Assembly (NCBI RefSeq): GCF_030254645.1
Contig: NZ_CP116346.1
Location: 2,669,973-2,733,972, forward strand
DNA: 64,000 nucleotides
Direction: 5' to 3'
Source: Paucibacter sediminis
GTDB lineage: Bacteria > Pseudomonadota > Gammaproteobacteria > Burkholderiales > Burkholderiaceae_C
Shown: positions 8,167 to 16,111 of the stretch, one piece after another
Position numbering within the stretch: the first letter of the stretch is position 1
Layout of the letters: each line of letters opens with the position of its first letter
Notes under the pieces: generated by a model
The model's database searches: none
Seen by the model: the letters and a program-made list of their open reading frames with translations, nothing else
Told to the model about the DNA's origin: nothing
Made by a program: the position numbers and the translations under genes

Positions 8167-9372
8167 TCAAACCCTCTCGATGATGGTGGCGATGCCCATG
8201 CCGCCGCCCACACACAGGGTGGCGCAGCCGGTGCTGAGGTTGCGGCTTTCGAGCTCGTCTAGCAGGGTGCCGAGGATGATGCAGCCGGTGGCGCCCAGCG
8301 GGTGGCCCATGGCGATCGAACCGCCGTTCACGTTCACACGCTCCAGCGAGACGCCCAGGTCGCGCGCCGTCTTCATCGGCACCACCGCAAAGGCCTCGTT
8401 GATTTCCCACAAGTCGATGTCGGCGGCCTGCATGCCGGCCTGCTTGAGCGCCTTGCGGCAGGCGGGCGTGGGCCCGGTGAGCATGATGGTGGGCTCGGAG
8501 CCGATCACCGCGGCAGCGCGTATGCGCGCGCGCGGCTTCAGCCCGGCGGCCGCACCGCCGGCCTGGCTGCCCACCAGCATCAGCGCGGCGCCATCGACGA
8601 TGCCCGAGGAATTGCCGGCGTGGTGGATATGCGGGATGCGCTCCAGCGTGGTGTATTTGCGCAGCGCGGTGGCGTCGAAACCCATCTGCCCCATCATGGC
8701 GAAGGAGGGGTCCAGCTTGGCCAGGGTCTCCAGCGTGGTGGCCGGGCGTATGGTCTCGTCGTGCTCCAGCAGGGTGAGGCCGGCGATGTCGCGCACCGGC
8801 ACGATGGAGCGCGCGAAGTGCCCGGCCGCACGCGCCGCCGCGGCGCGCTGGTGCGACTGCACCGCGAAGGCGTCCACATCGGCGCGGCGAAATCCTTCCA
8901 GCGCCGCGATCAGATCGGCGCTGATGCCCTGCGGGATGAAGCCCAGGGCCTCATTGACGCGCGGGTCCATGAACCAGGCGCCGCCATCGCTGCCCATGGT
9001 CCAGCGGCTCATCGATTCCACGCCGCCCGCCACCACCAGCTGCTCGAAGCCGCTTGCCACCTTGGCGGCGGCGAGGTTGATGCTTTCCAGCCCCGAGGCG
9101 CAGAAGCGCGACTGCGTCACGCCGGCCACGCTCTCGGCCCAGCCGGCGTCCAGCACCGCGGTGCGCGCGATGTCGGCGCCCTGCTCGCCCACCGGGGTCA
9201 CGCAGCCCAGCACCACATCGTCCACCAGGGCGGTGTCCAGATGCTGGCGCTGCTGCAGGGCCTGCAGCAGGCCGCGCAGCAGCCACACCGGGCTCACCTG
9301 GTGCAGGCGGCCATCCTTCTTGCCCTTGCCGCGCGGGGTGCGTACATGATCAAACAGGTATGCGTCGAACAT
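8167..9372 (-). CDS. Acetyl-CoA C-acyltransferase (thiolase)
   Basis: The 401-residue enzyme cleaves 3-ketoacyl-CoA with CoA, the last step of beta-oxidation. The nucleophile is Cys91 in SRFCASGLESI; the NEAF block is present as WEINEAFAV, the active-site His is in GGSIAMGHPLGATG, and the second Cys is in CVGGGMG. All catalytic residues are therefore intact. AGGAG lies just ahead of the ATG. It sits between the acyl-CoA dehydrogenase and FadB/J-like genes on one transcript. The FadA/FadI type is likely from the partner gene; a biosynthetic PhaA-type role is less likely. Confidence 0.93.
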   Translation of the reverse strand: MFDAYLFDHVRTPRGKGKKDGRLHQVSPVWLLRGLLQALQQRQHLDTALVDDVVLGCVTPVGEQGADIARTAVLDAGWAESVAGVTQSRFCASGLESINLAAAKVASGFEQLVVAGGVESMSRWTMGSDGGAWFMDPRVNEALGFIPQGISADLIAALEGFRRADVDAFAVQSHQRAAAARAAGHFARSIVPVRDIAGLTLLEHDETIRPATTLETLAKLDPSFAMMGQMGFDATALRKYTTLERIPHIHHAGNSSGIVDGAALMLVGSQAGGAAAGLKPRARIRAAAVIGSEPTIMLTGPTPACRKALKQAGMQAADIDLWEINEAFAVVPMKTARDLGVSLERVNVNGGSIAMGHPLGATGCIILGTLLDELESRNLSTGCATLCVGGGMGIATIIERV

Positions 9373-9391
9373 TGTTGTCTCCTGGCGCCAC

Positions 9392-10582
9392 TCACATGAA
9401 GCGGGACGCGAGCTCTTTCATGATCTCGTTGGTGCCGCCATAGATGCGCGCCACGCGGGCGTCGGCGTACAGCTCGGCGATCGGGTACTCCATCATGTAG
9501 CCATAGCCGCCGAAAAGCTGCAGGCATTCGTCCATCACCTTGCAGGCCAGGTCGGTGCTCCAGGCCTTGGCCAGGGCGGCGCGCGCGGCGTCGAGCTCGC
9601 CCTTCAGATGCGCGTCCATGCAGGCGTCCACAAAGGCGCGCGCGGCCAACACCTGGCTCTGCACCTCGGCCAGCTTGAAGCGGGTGTTCTGGAAGTCCCA
9701 GACCGATTTGCCGAAGGCCTTGCGCTCCTTGGTATAGGCCAGGGTCTCGCTGAGCGCGCGCTCCATCGCGCCGACGGCGGTCACCGCGATGATGAGGCGC
9801 TCCTGCGGCAGCTCCTGCATCAGCTGGATGAAGCCCTGGCCCTCGCCCTCGCCGGGCGCGGCATGGGCGCCGCCCAACAGATTGGCCACCGGCACGCGCA
9901 CCTCGTCGAAGAACAGCTCCGAGGTGTCCTGCGCCTTCATGCCGATCTTGTCGAGGTTGCGGCCGCGGCGGTAGCCGGGCACCAGGCTGCCATCTTCGTT
10001 TTCCACCTCAACCACCAGCAGCGAGATGCCCTTGGCCGCGGCGCTCTTGTCGGTCTTGCAGACCACCACCACCAGATTGGCGTTCTGGCCATTCGTGATG
10101 AAGACCTTCTGGCCCGACAGCACGTACTCATCGCCTTCGCGGCGCGCCACCGTGCGCACGCTCTGCAGGTCGGATCCGGTGCCGGGTTCGGTCATCGCGA
10201 TCGCGCCGACCAGTTCGCCGCGGGCCATGCGCGGCAACCAGCGTGCTTTTTGCTCCTCGTTGCCGTAATGCAGGATGTAGGGGCCGACGATGGCCGAGTG
10301 CAGGCCGCCGCCGAAGCCGCTCAGATTCGCCTTGGCCTGTTCCAGCAGGATCACCGCCTCGTGGCCGAAGTCGCCACCGCCGCCGCCATAGGCCTCGGGG
10401 ATGCCGGTGCACAGCAGGCCGTTGGCGCCCGCTTCCAGCCAGGTGTCGCGGCCCATCATGCCGCCCTCGCGCCATTCGGCCGCGCGCGGCACCCAGCGCT
10501 CCTTGAAGAAGCGCGCCACGCTGTCCTGCAGCATGCGGTGCTCGTCGTTCATCCAGCTGGAGGGGAAGAGGGGCAGACTCAT
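9392..10582 (-). CDS. Acyl-CoA dehydrogenase, long-chain (LCAD/IVD-like) type
   Basis: This 396-residue flavoprotein introduces the 2,3 double bond in acyl-CoA. The FAD/substrate signature TEPGTGSDLQ and the second signature near the C-terminus are present. The usual YEGT catalytic-Glu motif is replaced by IYGGTNEIMKELASR, and a Glu is found in ELPQERLI. This is the arrangement of long-chain and isovaleryl-CoA dehydrogenases, where the base comes from helix G. The strong likeness to mammalian LCAD in this region is from memory. The ATG overlaps the stop of the MerR gene by four bases; the longer frame to 10714 is MerR sequence in another phase. It is expected to feed the downstream thiolase and FadB/J-like enzymes. 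Confidence 0.9.
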   Translation of the reverse strand: MSLPLFPSSWMNDEHRMLQDSVARFFKERWVPRAAEWREGGMMGRDTWLEAGANGLLCTGIPEAYGGGGGDFGHEAVILLEQAKANLSGFGGGLHSAIVGPYILHYGNEEQKARWLPRMARGELVGAIAMTEPGTGSDLQSVRTVARREGDEYVLSGQKVFITNGQNANLVVVVCKTDKSAAAKGISLLVVEVENEDGSLVPGYRRGRNLDKIGMKAQDTSELFFDEVRVPVANLLGGAHAAPGEGEGQGFIQLMQELPQERLIIAVTAVGAMERALSETLAYTKERKAFGKSVWDFQNTRFKLAEVQSQVLAARAFVDACMDAHLKGELDAARAALAKAWSTDLACKVMDECLQLFGGYGYMMEYPIAELYADARVARIYGGTNEIMKELASRFM

Positions 10583-11028
10583 GTCGATTTCTCCGCGGTG
10601 AGCTGGGCGCGCACCGTCTCGTTGATCAGGCGCAGCTCGGCCAGGGTGGCGTCGATGTGCGCGCGCTTTTGCTCCAGCTCGGCAATCGCCGCGCCGGTGC
10701 GCTCCAGCGTCCACTGCAATTGCTTGGCGCGGCCCTCGCCATGCGAACCATAGAGGTCCAGGTAATGCTTGATCTCCTCCAGCGAGGAGCCGATGGCCTT
10801 GGCGCGCAGGATGATCTTCAGCCGTGCGCGGTCGCGCTGGGTGTAGACGCGCGCGCCATTGACGCGCCGCGGCGCCAGCAGGCCCTTGTCTTCGTAGAAG
10901 CGTATCGCCCGCGGCGTCAGCTCGAACTCGTCGCAGAGCTGGGTGATGCCGTAGAGCTGCTCCTGCGGTGCGCTGTTGCTGCTTTCCAGCATCTCCAGCG
11001 CGGCGGCCTTGGCGCGCGAATTCATCAT
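10579..11028 (-). CDS. MerR-family transcriptional regulator (LiuR-like)
   Basis: This 149-residue protein has the MerR winged helix at about 27-95 (YGITQLCDEFELTPRAIRFYEDKGLL) followed by a coiled-coil dimerisation helix. No metal-binding cysteine pair is visible, which fits the LiuR-type MerR proteins that respond to acyl-CoA intermediates of branched-chain or fatty-acid catabolism. It lies inside the operon it probably controls, 11 bp after the SCP2 gene and overlapping the acyl-CoA dehydrogenase by four bases. Candidate operators lie in the divergent region 11340-11490. The ligand is inferred from context only. Confidence 0.85.
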   Translation of the reverse strand: MMNSRAKAAALEMLESSNSAPQEQLYGITQLCDEFELTPRAIRFYEDKGLLAPRRVNGARVYTQRDRARLKIILRAKAIGSSLEEIKHYLDLYGSHGEGRAKQLQWTLERTGAAIAELEQKRAHIDATLAELRLINETVRAQLTAEKST

Positions 11029-11039
11029 CAGCGCGGGCC

Positions 11040-11339
11040 TCAGCCGACCACGCGCTGCAGCTTCATCGCCACGCCCATGTCGCCGCTGACCTTGATCTTG
11101 CCCATCATGAAGGCATTCATGGGGTTGAGCTCGCCGCTCAGCAGGGCGATCAGGTTCTCGCGCGTGATGGCCACGGTGCAGTCGGCCTCGCGATCCTCGT
11201 TGCTGACGCTGTTGGGGATGCTCTTGCCGTCGATCACGGCCACGCCATCGGCGCCCAGGTCGAACTTGAGGACGGCGTTGAGGCCGCTCTCGGCGCCTAC
11301 TTTGCCGCGCAGGGCTTCGGTGATGGCTTGCAGATCCAT
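11040..11339 (-). CDS. SCP2 sterol-binding domain protein
   Basis: This 99-residue protein is a stand-alone SCP2 fold, the small hydrophobic-ligand carrier found next to acyl-CoA enzymes. The family pattern is clear in AVLKFDLGADGVAVIDG and NAFMMGKIKVSGDMGVAMKL. I chose the ATG at 11339 because GGAG lies eight bases ahead of it; the longer frame would add unrelated residues. It is the first gene of the minus-strand beta-oxidation operon. A role in presenting long-chain or isoprenoid acyl-CoA is likely but unproven. Confidence 0.87.
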   Translation of the reverse strand: MDLQAITEALRGKVGAESGLNAVLKFDLGADGVAVIDGKSIPNSVSNEDREADCTVAITRENLIALLSGELNPMNAFMMGKIKVSGDMGVAMKLQRVVG

Positions 11340-11404
11340 GGTCAAGACTCCGGGTCGGATTGGGATGTTCAGCATGCTAGGCCGATTGCCTGCCGTTCGC
11401 CTGA

Positions 11405-11441
11405 TGGTAATCACCAATATGAAAGCAGGGTGACGTTAACG
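11405..11441. promoter_or_regulatory. Candidate operators between the two acyl-CoA operons
   Basis: The 151-bp divergent region holds two dyads: TGGTaatcACCA at 11405-11416, and an exact palindrome CGTTAACG at 11434-11441 within GTGACGTTAACGGAAG. The second resembles the palindromic sites I recall for LiuR-type MerR regulators. On the minus strand, CATATT follows it at a distance compatible with the long spacer of MerR-controlled promoters. No clean -35 is visible on either strand. Confidence 0.35.
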
Positions 11442-11490
11442 GAAGCTGTCGGTCATTCGCGTGATGAGCAACGGATGGTGAGGCAGCGGC

Positions 11491-12378
11491 ATGAGTCAGG
11501 CAGATGGAACGGGGGCGGGGCGCTACGACAGCGTGTTCCGTCCGGGCTTGTTCAAGGGGCAGCGCATCTGGGTCACCGGTGCCGGCTCGGGCATCGGCCG
11601 CTGCACCGCCCATGAGCTGGCGGCGCTGGGGGCCACCGTGATCCTCTCGGGCCGCAGCGCCGACAAGCTCGAGCGCGTGGCGGCAGAGATACGCGAGGAC
11701 GGCGGCCAATGCGACTGGCGCGCCTTCGACATCCGCGAGGAGGAGGCCGTCAAGGCCAACATCGCCGCGGTGCTGGCGCAGCATGGCCCGGTCACCGGCC
11801 TGGTGAACAACGCCGGCGGCCAGTTCCCCGCGCCGCTGATGGCCATCTCCAAGCGCGGTTTCGAGGCCGTGGTGGGCAACAACCTCACCGGCGGCTTTCT
11901 GATGATGCGCGAACTTTTCAACCAGAGCCTGCAGCAGCATGGCGGCGCGGTGGTCAATATGACGGCGGACTTCCGCAACGGCATGCCCGGCATGGCGCAC
12001 AGCGGCGCGGCGCGCGCGGGCATGAGCAACCTCACCATGAGCGCCGCCTTCGAGTGGGCCCATGCCGGCGTGCGCGTCAACGCGGTGGCGCCCGGCTGGG
12101 TGGCCTCCAGCGGCATGGACAGCTATGGGCCGGCGATCCAGCTGCTGATACGCCAGCTCAAGAACCATGTGCCGCTGCGCCGCCTGGCCAGCGAGGCCGA
12201 GATCTCGGCGGCCATCGTGTTCCTGCTCTCGCCGGCCGCCGCCTTCATCACCGGCGTGACCTTGCAGATCGATGGCGCGGCCTCGCTGGGCAATCCGATG
12301 TTCCCGAATCTGGACCATGCCGGCACCACACCGTTCAACGGCTTCCACCGTGCCGCCACCCCCGAGGTGCTGAAGTGA
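11491..12378 (+). CDS. SDR-family protein, AtuB-like, atypical active site
   Basis: This 295-residue Rossmann protein opens the plus-strand catabolic operon. The NAD(P) motif TGAGSGIG is at 29-36 and NNAGG follows near 108. It belongs to the enoyl-CoA reductase/AtuB-like SDR branch by its HSGAARAGM motif and AGVRVNAVAPGW. In relatives I recall, that motif is followed by YNLTK or DNFTK, which supplies the catalytic Lys; here it reads SNLTM, and the usual catalytic Ser region reads VVNMTADF. The Tyr-Lys pair appears lost, so either catalysis differs or the protein is not a conventional dehydrogenase. It ends with GTGA overlapping the carboxylase beta gene. Confidence 0.82.
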   Translation: MSQADGTGAGRYDSVFRPGLFKGQRIWVTGAGSGIGRCTAHELAALGATVILSGRSADKLERVAAEIREDGGQCDWRAFDIREEEAVKANIAAVLAQHGPVTGLVNNAGGQFPAPLMAISKRGFEAVVGNNLTGGFLMMRELFNQSLQQHGGAVVNMTADFRNGMPGMAHSGAARAGMSNLTMSAAFEWAHAGVRVNAVAPGWVASSGMDSYGPAIQLLIRQLKNHVPLRRLASEAEISAAIVFLLSPAAAFITGVTLQIDGAASLGNPMFPNLDHAGTTPFNGFHRAATPEVLK

Positions 12379-13985
12379 GCGTGCTCGCGAGCCGCCTCAA
12401 TCCCAAGTCCAAGGCCTTCGCCGCCAATGCCGAGGCCATGCAGGCCAAGCTGGCCGAGCTGCGCGCGCTGGAGGCCAAGGTGATCGCCGAATCGGCGTCC
12501 AAGCGCGACAAGTTCGAGGCGCGGGGTCAGCTCCTGCCGCGCGAGCGCGTGGCGCGCCTGCTGGACCGGGGCTCGGGCTTTCTGGAGCTCTCGTCGCTGG
12601 CGGGCTTGGGGCTGCACGACGACGACGGCAAGAAGAGCGTGCTGGGCGGCGGCTCCATCGTCGGCATCGGCGTGGTGGCCGGCAAGCGCGTGCTGATCTC
12701 GGCCAGCGACAGCGCCATCAAGGGCGGCACCGTCGCGCCGATGGGCCTGAAGAAGGCCTTGCGCGCCCAGGAGATCGCGCGCGAGAACAAGCTGCCGCTG
12801 ATCTATCTGGTGGAGAGCGGCGGCGCCAACCTGATGTACCAGAGCGAGATGTTCGTGGAGGGCGGGCGCAGCTTTGCCAACCAGGCGCGGCTCTCGGCCG
12901 CCGGCATTCCGCAGATCGCGGTGGTGCATGGCTCGTCCACCGCGGGCGGCGCCTATCTGCCGGGCCTGGCGGACTATGTGGTGCTGGTGCGCGAGCGCTC
13001 CAGCATCTACCTGGCCGGCCCGCCGCTGGTGAAGGCCGCCATCGGCGAAGACGCCACCGACGAGGAGCTGGGCGGCAGCGAGCTGCATGCCAGCGTCACC
13101 GGCCTGGGCGAGTACCTCACCGAGAACGACGCCCATGCGCTGGCGCTGACGCGCGAGCTGATGGACAAGCTCAACTGGCCCAGCGTGCCGGTGCAGGCTC
13201 CCGGCCCCGCGCCCTTGCATGACGCCGACGAGCTGCTGGGCGTGGTGCCGGCCGACGAGCGCGAGCCCTACGATGCGCGCGAGGTGATCGCGCGCATCGT
13301 CGACGGCTCGGACTTCCTCGAGTTCAAGGCCGCGTACGGCAGCGAGACCCTGTGCGGCCATGCCCGCATCGAGGGCCAGCTGGTGGGCATCCTGGCCAAC
13401 AACGGGGCGATCCAGCCGCAGGGTTCCACCAAGGCGGCGCAGTTCATCCAGCTCTGCGACCAGAGCGGTACGCCGCTGGTGTTTCTGCAGAACACCACCG
13501 GCTATATGGTGGGCCGCGAGGCCGAGCGCCAGGGCGCCATCAAGCATGGTTCCAAGATGATCCAGGCGGTGGCGAATGCGCGCGTGCCGAAGTTCACTTT
13601 TCTGTTGGGCGGCTCGTTCGGCGCCGGCAACTACGGCATGTGCGGGCGCGGCTTCGACCCGCGCTTCATCTTCAGCTGGCCCAGCGCGCGCACCTCGGTG
13701 ATGGGCGGGGCCCAGGCCGCCAAGGTGATGGACATCATCAACCGCGCCAAGCTCGAGCGCATGGGCGCGCCGGTCAACGACGAAGCCCTGGCCGCCATGA
13801 GCGACCAGCTGCGCCAGCGCATCGAGCGCGAATCCAGCGTGCTCTTTGGTACCGCACGCTTGTGGGACGACGGCGTGATCGACCCGCGCGACACGCGCCG
13901 CGTGCTGGCCCTGGGCCTGGCGCTGGCACGCGAGGCCGAGGCGCACCCCCTGCGGCCAAACGCCTTTGGCGTGGCCCGATTCTGA
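12375..13985 (+). CDS. Acyl-CoA carboxylase beta (carboxyltransferase) subunit, AtuC-like
   Basis: This 536-residue subunit transfers carboxyl from biotin to an acyl-CoA. Two crotonase-like carboxyltransferase halves are visible: the N-terminal half with ASDSAIKGGTVAPMGLKK and GSSTAGGAYLPG, and the C-terminal half with LQNTTGYMVGREAE and GGSFGAGNYGMCGRGFDPRF. The length and the paired alpha gene three genes later fit methylcrotonyl- or geranyl-CoA carboxylase. GSSTAGGAY, where methylcrotonyl enzymes usually have GSCTAGGAY as I recall, together with the SDR-beta-dehydrogenase-hydratase-alpha gene order favours the geranyl-CoA (Atu) type. The start is a GTG overlapping the SDR stop. Substrate remains inferred. 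Confidence 0.88.
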   Translation: MSVLASRLNPKSKAFAANAEAMQAKLAELRALEAKVIAESASKRDKFEARGQLLPRERVARLLDRGSGFLELSSLAGLGLHDDDGKKSVLGGGSIVGIGVVAGKRVLISASDSAIKGGTVAPMGLKKALRAQEIARENKLPLIYLVESGGANLMYQSEMFVEGGRSFANQARLSAAGIPQIAVVHGSSTAGGAYLPGLADYVVLVRERSSIYLAGPPLVKAAIGEDATDEELGGSELHASVTGLGEYLTENDAHALALTRELMDKLNWPSVPVQAPGPAPLHDADELLGVVPADEREPYDAREVIARIVDGSDFLEFKAAYGSETLCGHARIEGQLVGILANNGAIQPQGSTKAAQFIQLCDQSGTPLVFLQNTTGYMVGREAERQGAIKHGSKMIQAVANARVPKFTFLLGGSFGAGNYGMCGRGFDPRFIFSWPSARTSVMGGAQAAKVMDIINRAKLERMGAPVNDEALAAMSDQLRQRIERESSVLFGTARLWDDGVIDPRDTRRVLALGLALAREAEAHPLRPNAFGVARF

Positions 13986-14004
13986 ACAACAGAGGAGACC
14001 CGAG

Positions 14005-15153
14005 ATGCAATTCAGCGCAGAACACCGTGCCCTGTCCGACACGGTCACGAAGTTTGTCGAGAAGGAGCTCAACCCCCATGTGCCCGCGTGGGAGAAGGCC
14101 GAGCAGTTCCCGGCCCACGAGGTCTTCAAGAAGCTGGGCAATCTGGGCCTGCTGGGCCTGAAATATCCCGAGGAATTCGGCGGTGCGGGCCTGGACTTCA
14201 GCTACTCGATGGTGATGGCCGAGGCCTTGGGCACCTGCTACTGCGCCGGCGTGCCCATGGGCATCGGGGTGCACACCGATATGTGCACCCCGGCGCTGGC
14301 GCGCTTCGGCTCGGACGAGCTGCGGCGCGAGTTCCTCGCGCCCTCGATCGCCGGCGATCTGGTCGGTTGCCTGGGCGTCTCCGAGGCCGGCGGCGGCTCG
14401 GACGTGGCCGCCATCAAGACCAGCGCGAAGAAGGACGGCGGCGACTATGTGATCAACGGCAGCAAGATGTGGATCACCAACGGCATGCAGGCCGATTGGT
14501 GCTGCCTGCTGGTCAACACCAGCGATGGCCCGGTGCACAAGAACAAGAGCCTGATCGTCGTGCCCATGGACCTGCCGGGCATCACGCGCCAGAAGATCCA
14601 CAAGATCGGCATGGACGCCTCCGACACCGCCCAGCTCTTCTTCGACAACGTGCGTGTGCCGCAGCGCAACCTGATCGGCCAGGAGGGCATGGGCTTCATG
14701 TTCCAGATGATGCAGTTCCAGGAGGAGCGGCTCTGGGGCGCGGCCAGCTCGCTGAAGAACCTGGACCGGCTGATCGACCTGACGATCGGCTACACGCGCG
14801 AACGCAAGGCCTTCGGCAAGTCCATCCTCGACAACCAGGTGGTGCATTTCCGCCTGGCCGAACTGCGCACCGAGGTGGAGGCGCTGCGCGCGCTCACCTA
14901 CGCGGCGGTGGATCAATATGTGGCGGGCAAGGACGTCACCAAGCTGGCCTCGATGGCCAAGCTCAAATGCGGCCGCCTGATCCGCGAGGTGTCCGATTCC
15001 TGCCTGCAGTACTGGGGCGGCATGGGCTTCACCTGGGACAACCCCATCAGCCAGTCCTACCGCGATGGCCGCCTGGTCTCGATCGGCGGCGGCGCCGACG
15101 AGGTGATGCTGTCCATCATCTGCAAGCTCGAAGGCACGCTGCCGAAGGGCTGA
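14005..15153 (+). CDS. Acyl-CoA dehydrogenase, citronellyl-CoA dehydrogenase-like (AtuD type)
   Basis: This 382-residue flavoprotein has the signatures VSEAGGGSDVAAIKT and SKMWITNGMQADWCCLL. The C-terminal catalytic YEGT is absent (IGGGADEVML), while a Glu-rich helix G reads FQEERLWGA, as in the isovaleryl/long-chain branch. The SEAGGGSDVA form matches what I remember of citronellyl-CoA dehydrogenases and related Burkholderiales proteins. AGAGGAGA precedes the ATG at 14005; the open frame back to 13966 is only carry-over. It lies between carboxylase beta and the hydratase, the AtuC-AtuD-AtuE order. Other branched acyl-CoAs are possible substrates. Confidence 0.87.
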   Translation: MQFSAEHRALSDTVTKFVEKELNPHVPAWEKAEQFPAHEVFKKLGNLGLLGLKYPEEFGGAGLDFSYSMVMAEALGTCYCAGVPMGIGVHTDMCTPALARFGSDELRREFLAPSIAGDLVGCLGVSEAGGGSDVAAIKTSAKKDGGDYVINGSKMWITNGMQADWCCLLVNTSDGPVHKNKSLIVVPMDLPGITRQKIHKIGMDASDTAQLFFDNVRVPQRNLIGQEGMGFMFQMMQFQEERLWGAASSLKNLDRLIDLTIGYTRERKAFGKSILDNQVVHFRLAELRTEVEALRALTYAAVDQYVAGKDVTKLASMAKLKCGRLIREVSDSCLQYWGGMGFTWDNPISQSYRDGRLVSIGGGADEVMLSIICKLEGTLPKG

Positions 15154-15158
15154 GCGAT

Positions 15159-15962
15159 ATGGCCGATTACCAGACCCTGCTGCTGCGCCATGAGGGCGGC
15201 GTGCTGCACCTGACGCTGAATCGCCCCGAGCTGCGCAACGCGCTCTCGATGGCCATGGTGGCCGAGCTGCGCGCCGCGCTCGCGGCAGCCGAGGCCGATG
15301 CCACGGTGCGCGTGATCGTGCTGCGCGGTGCGGGCGGGCATTTCTGCGCCGGCGGCGATCTCAAGGACATGGCCGGCGCGCGCATGCGCCTGGCCGACGA
15401 AGGCCCGTCCGTGCTGGCCGAGATGAACGCCGCCTTCGGCCATCTCTGCGGCGCCTTCGCGGCCAGCAGGCTGGCCATCGTGGCGCTGCTGGAGGGCGTG
15501 GTGATGGGCGGCGGCTTCGGCCTGGCCTGCGTGGCCGACGTGGCCCTGGGCGGCGAGACGGTGAGCTTCCGCCTGCCCGAGACCTCGCTGGGCGTGGTGC
15601 CGGCACAGATCGCGCCCTTCCTGGTGGAGCGCCTGGGCTACTCGCAGGCCCGCCGCCTCGCCGTCACCGGCGGCAAGCTCGATGGGCGCGCGGCCCTGGC
15701 CCTGGGCCTGCTGCACGAGCTGCACGGCGTTGGCGCCGAGCTGGATGCGGCCCTGCAGCGCGTGCTGGGCGAGATCCTGCAATGCGCACCGGCCGCGCTG
15801 GCCGCCACCAAGCAGCTGATGGCGCGCGCGCGCCTGCATGCGCCGGCCAGCCTGGTGGACGAGGCGGCCGAGGCCTTCACCCGCGCGGCGCTGGGGCCCG
15901 AGGGCATGGAGGGCGTGAGCGCCTTTCTCGAGAAACGCAAGCCGGCATGGGCTCCCGTATGA
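15159..15962 (+). CDS. Enoyl-CoA hydratase/isomerase family protein (AtuE-like)
   Basis: This 267-residue crotonase-fold protein has the oxyanion-hole elements HFCAGGDLKDM and VVMGGGFGLACVADV and the hydratase-like segment FRLPETSLGVVPAQIAP. In an Atu pathway it would hydrate the isohexenylglutaconyl-CoA made by the carboxylase; in a leucine-type pathway it would hydrate methylglutaconyl-CoA. It starts five bases after the acyl-CoA dehydrogenase and its stop forms ATGA with the decayed reading frame at 15959. Function within the operon is strongly supported; the exact substrate is not. Confidence 0.88.
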   Translation: MADYQTLLLRHEGGVLHLTLNRPELRNALSMAMVAELRAALAAAEADATVRVIVLRGAGGHFCAGGDLKDMAGARMRLADEGPSVLAEMNAAFGHLCGAFAASRLAIVALLEGVVMGGGFGLACVADVALGGETVSFRLPETSLGVVPAQIAPFLVERLGYSQARRLAVTGGKLDGRAALALGLLHELHGVGAELDAALQRVLGEILQCAPAALAATKQLMARARLHAPASLVDEAAEAFTRAALGPEGMEGVSAFLEKRKPAWAPV

Positions 15963-16111
15963 GCAGCAGTTTCAGCAAGATCCTCATCGCCAACCGCGGC
16001 GGTCGCGCCGCAGGCGCGGGGGAGCGCTCATATGCGCAGCATGTGAGCGAACACCAAATCGCCTGGCTCGCGCAGCGAGCGGCGATTGAGCCGCGGAGCA
16101 GCCATGTTTAG
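15959..16111 (+). pseudogene. Decayed N-terminal copy of the carboxylase alpha gene
   Basis: A 50-codon frame starts at ATGA, overlapping the hydratase stop, and reads MSSSFSKILIANRGG before turning into unrelated residues and ending at TAG (16109-16111), just inside the true alpha gene. The first fifteen residues duplicate the biotin carboxylase N-terminus (MFSKILVANRGE) encoded again at 16104. The two DNA copies agree at 27 of 31 positions, the four changes being C/T or A/G in mostly third-codon places. Copy 1 may be the original, translationally coupled start, displaced by an insertion. It could still act as a coupling leader for the next gene. Confidence 0.6.
16004..16087. repeat. Cluster of three hairpins, possible palindromic insertion
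   Basis: Three stems follow each other in 84 bp: CGCGCC/GGCGCG (16004-16018, loop GCA), CGCTCATAT/ATGTGAGCG (16025-16049, one G-T pair), and AATCGCC-GCTCGC/GCGAGC-GGCGATT (16057-16087). No other copy is evident in the window. The position, between two versions of the same gene start, suggests a small palindromic element inserted into the gene. Confidence 0.5.

Noticed and set aside
15959-16111. The 50-codon frame as a genuine small protein
   Set aside because: Only the first fifteen residues make sense, as a copy of the biotin carboxylase N-terminus; the rest is translation of hairpin DNA. Kept as a decayed gene start.
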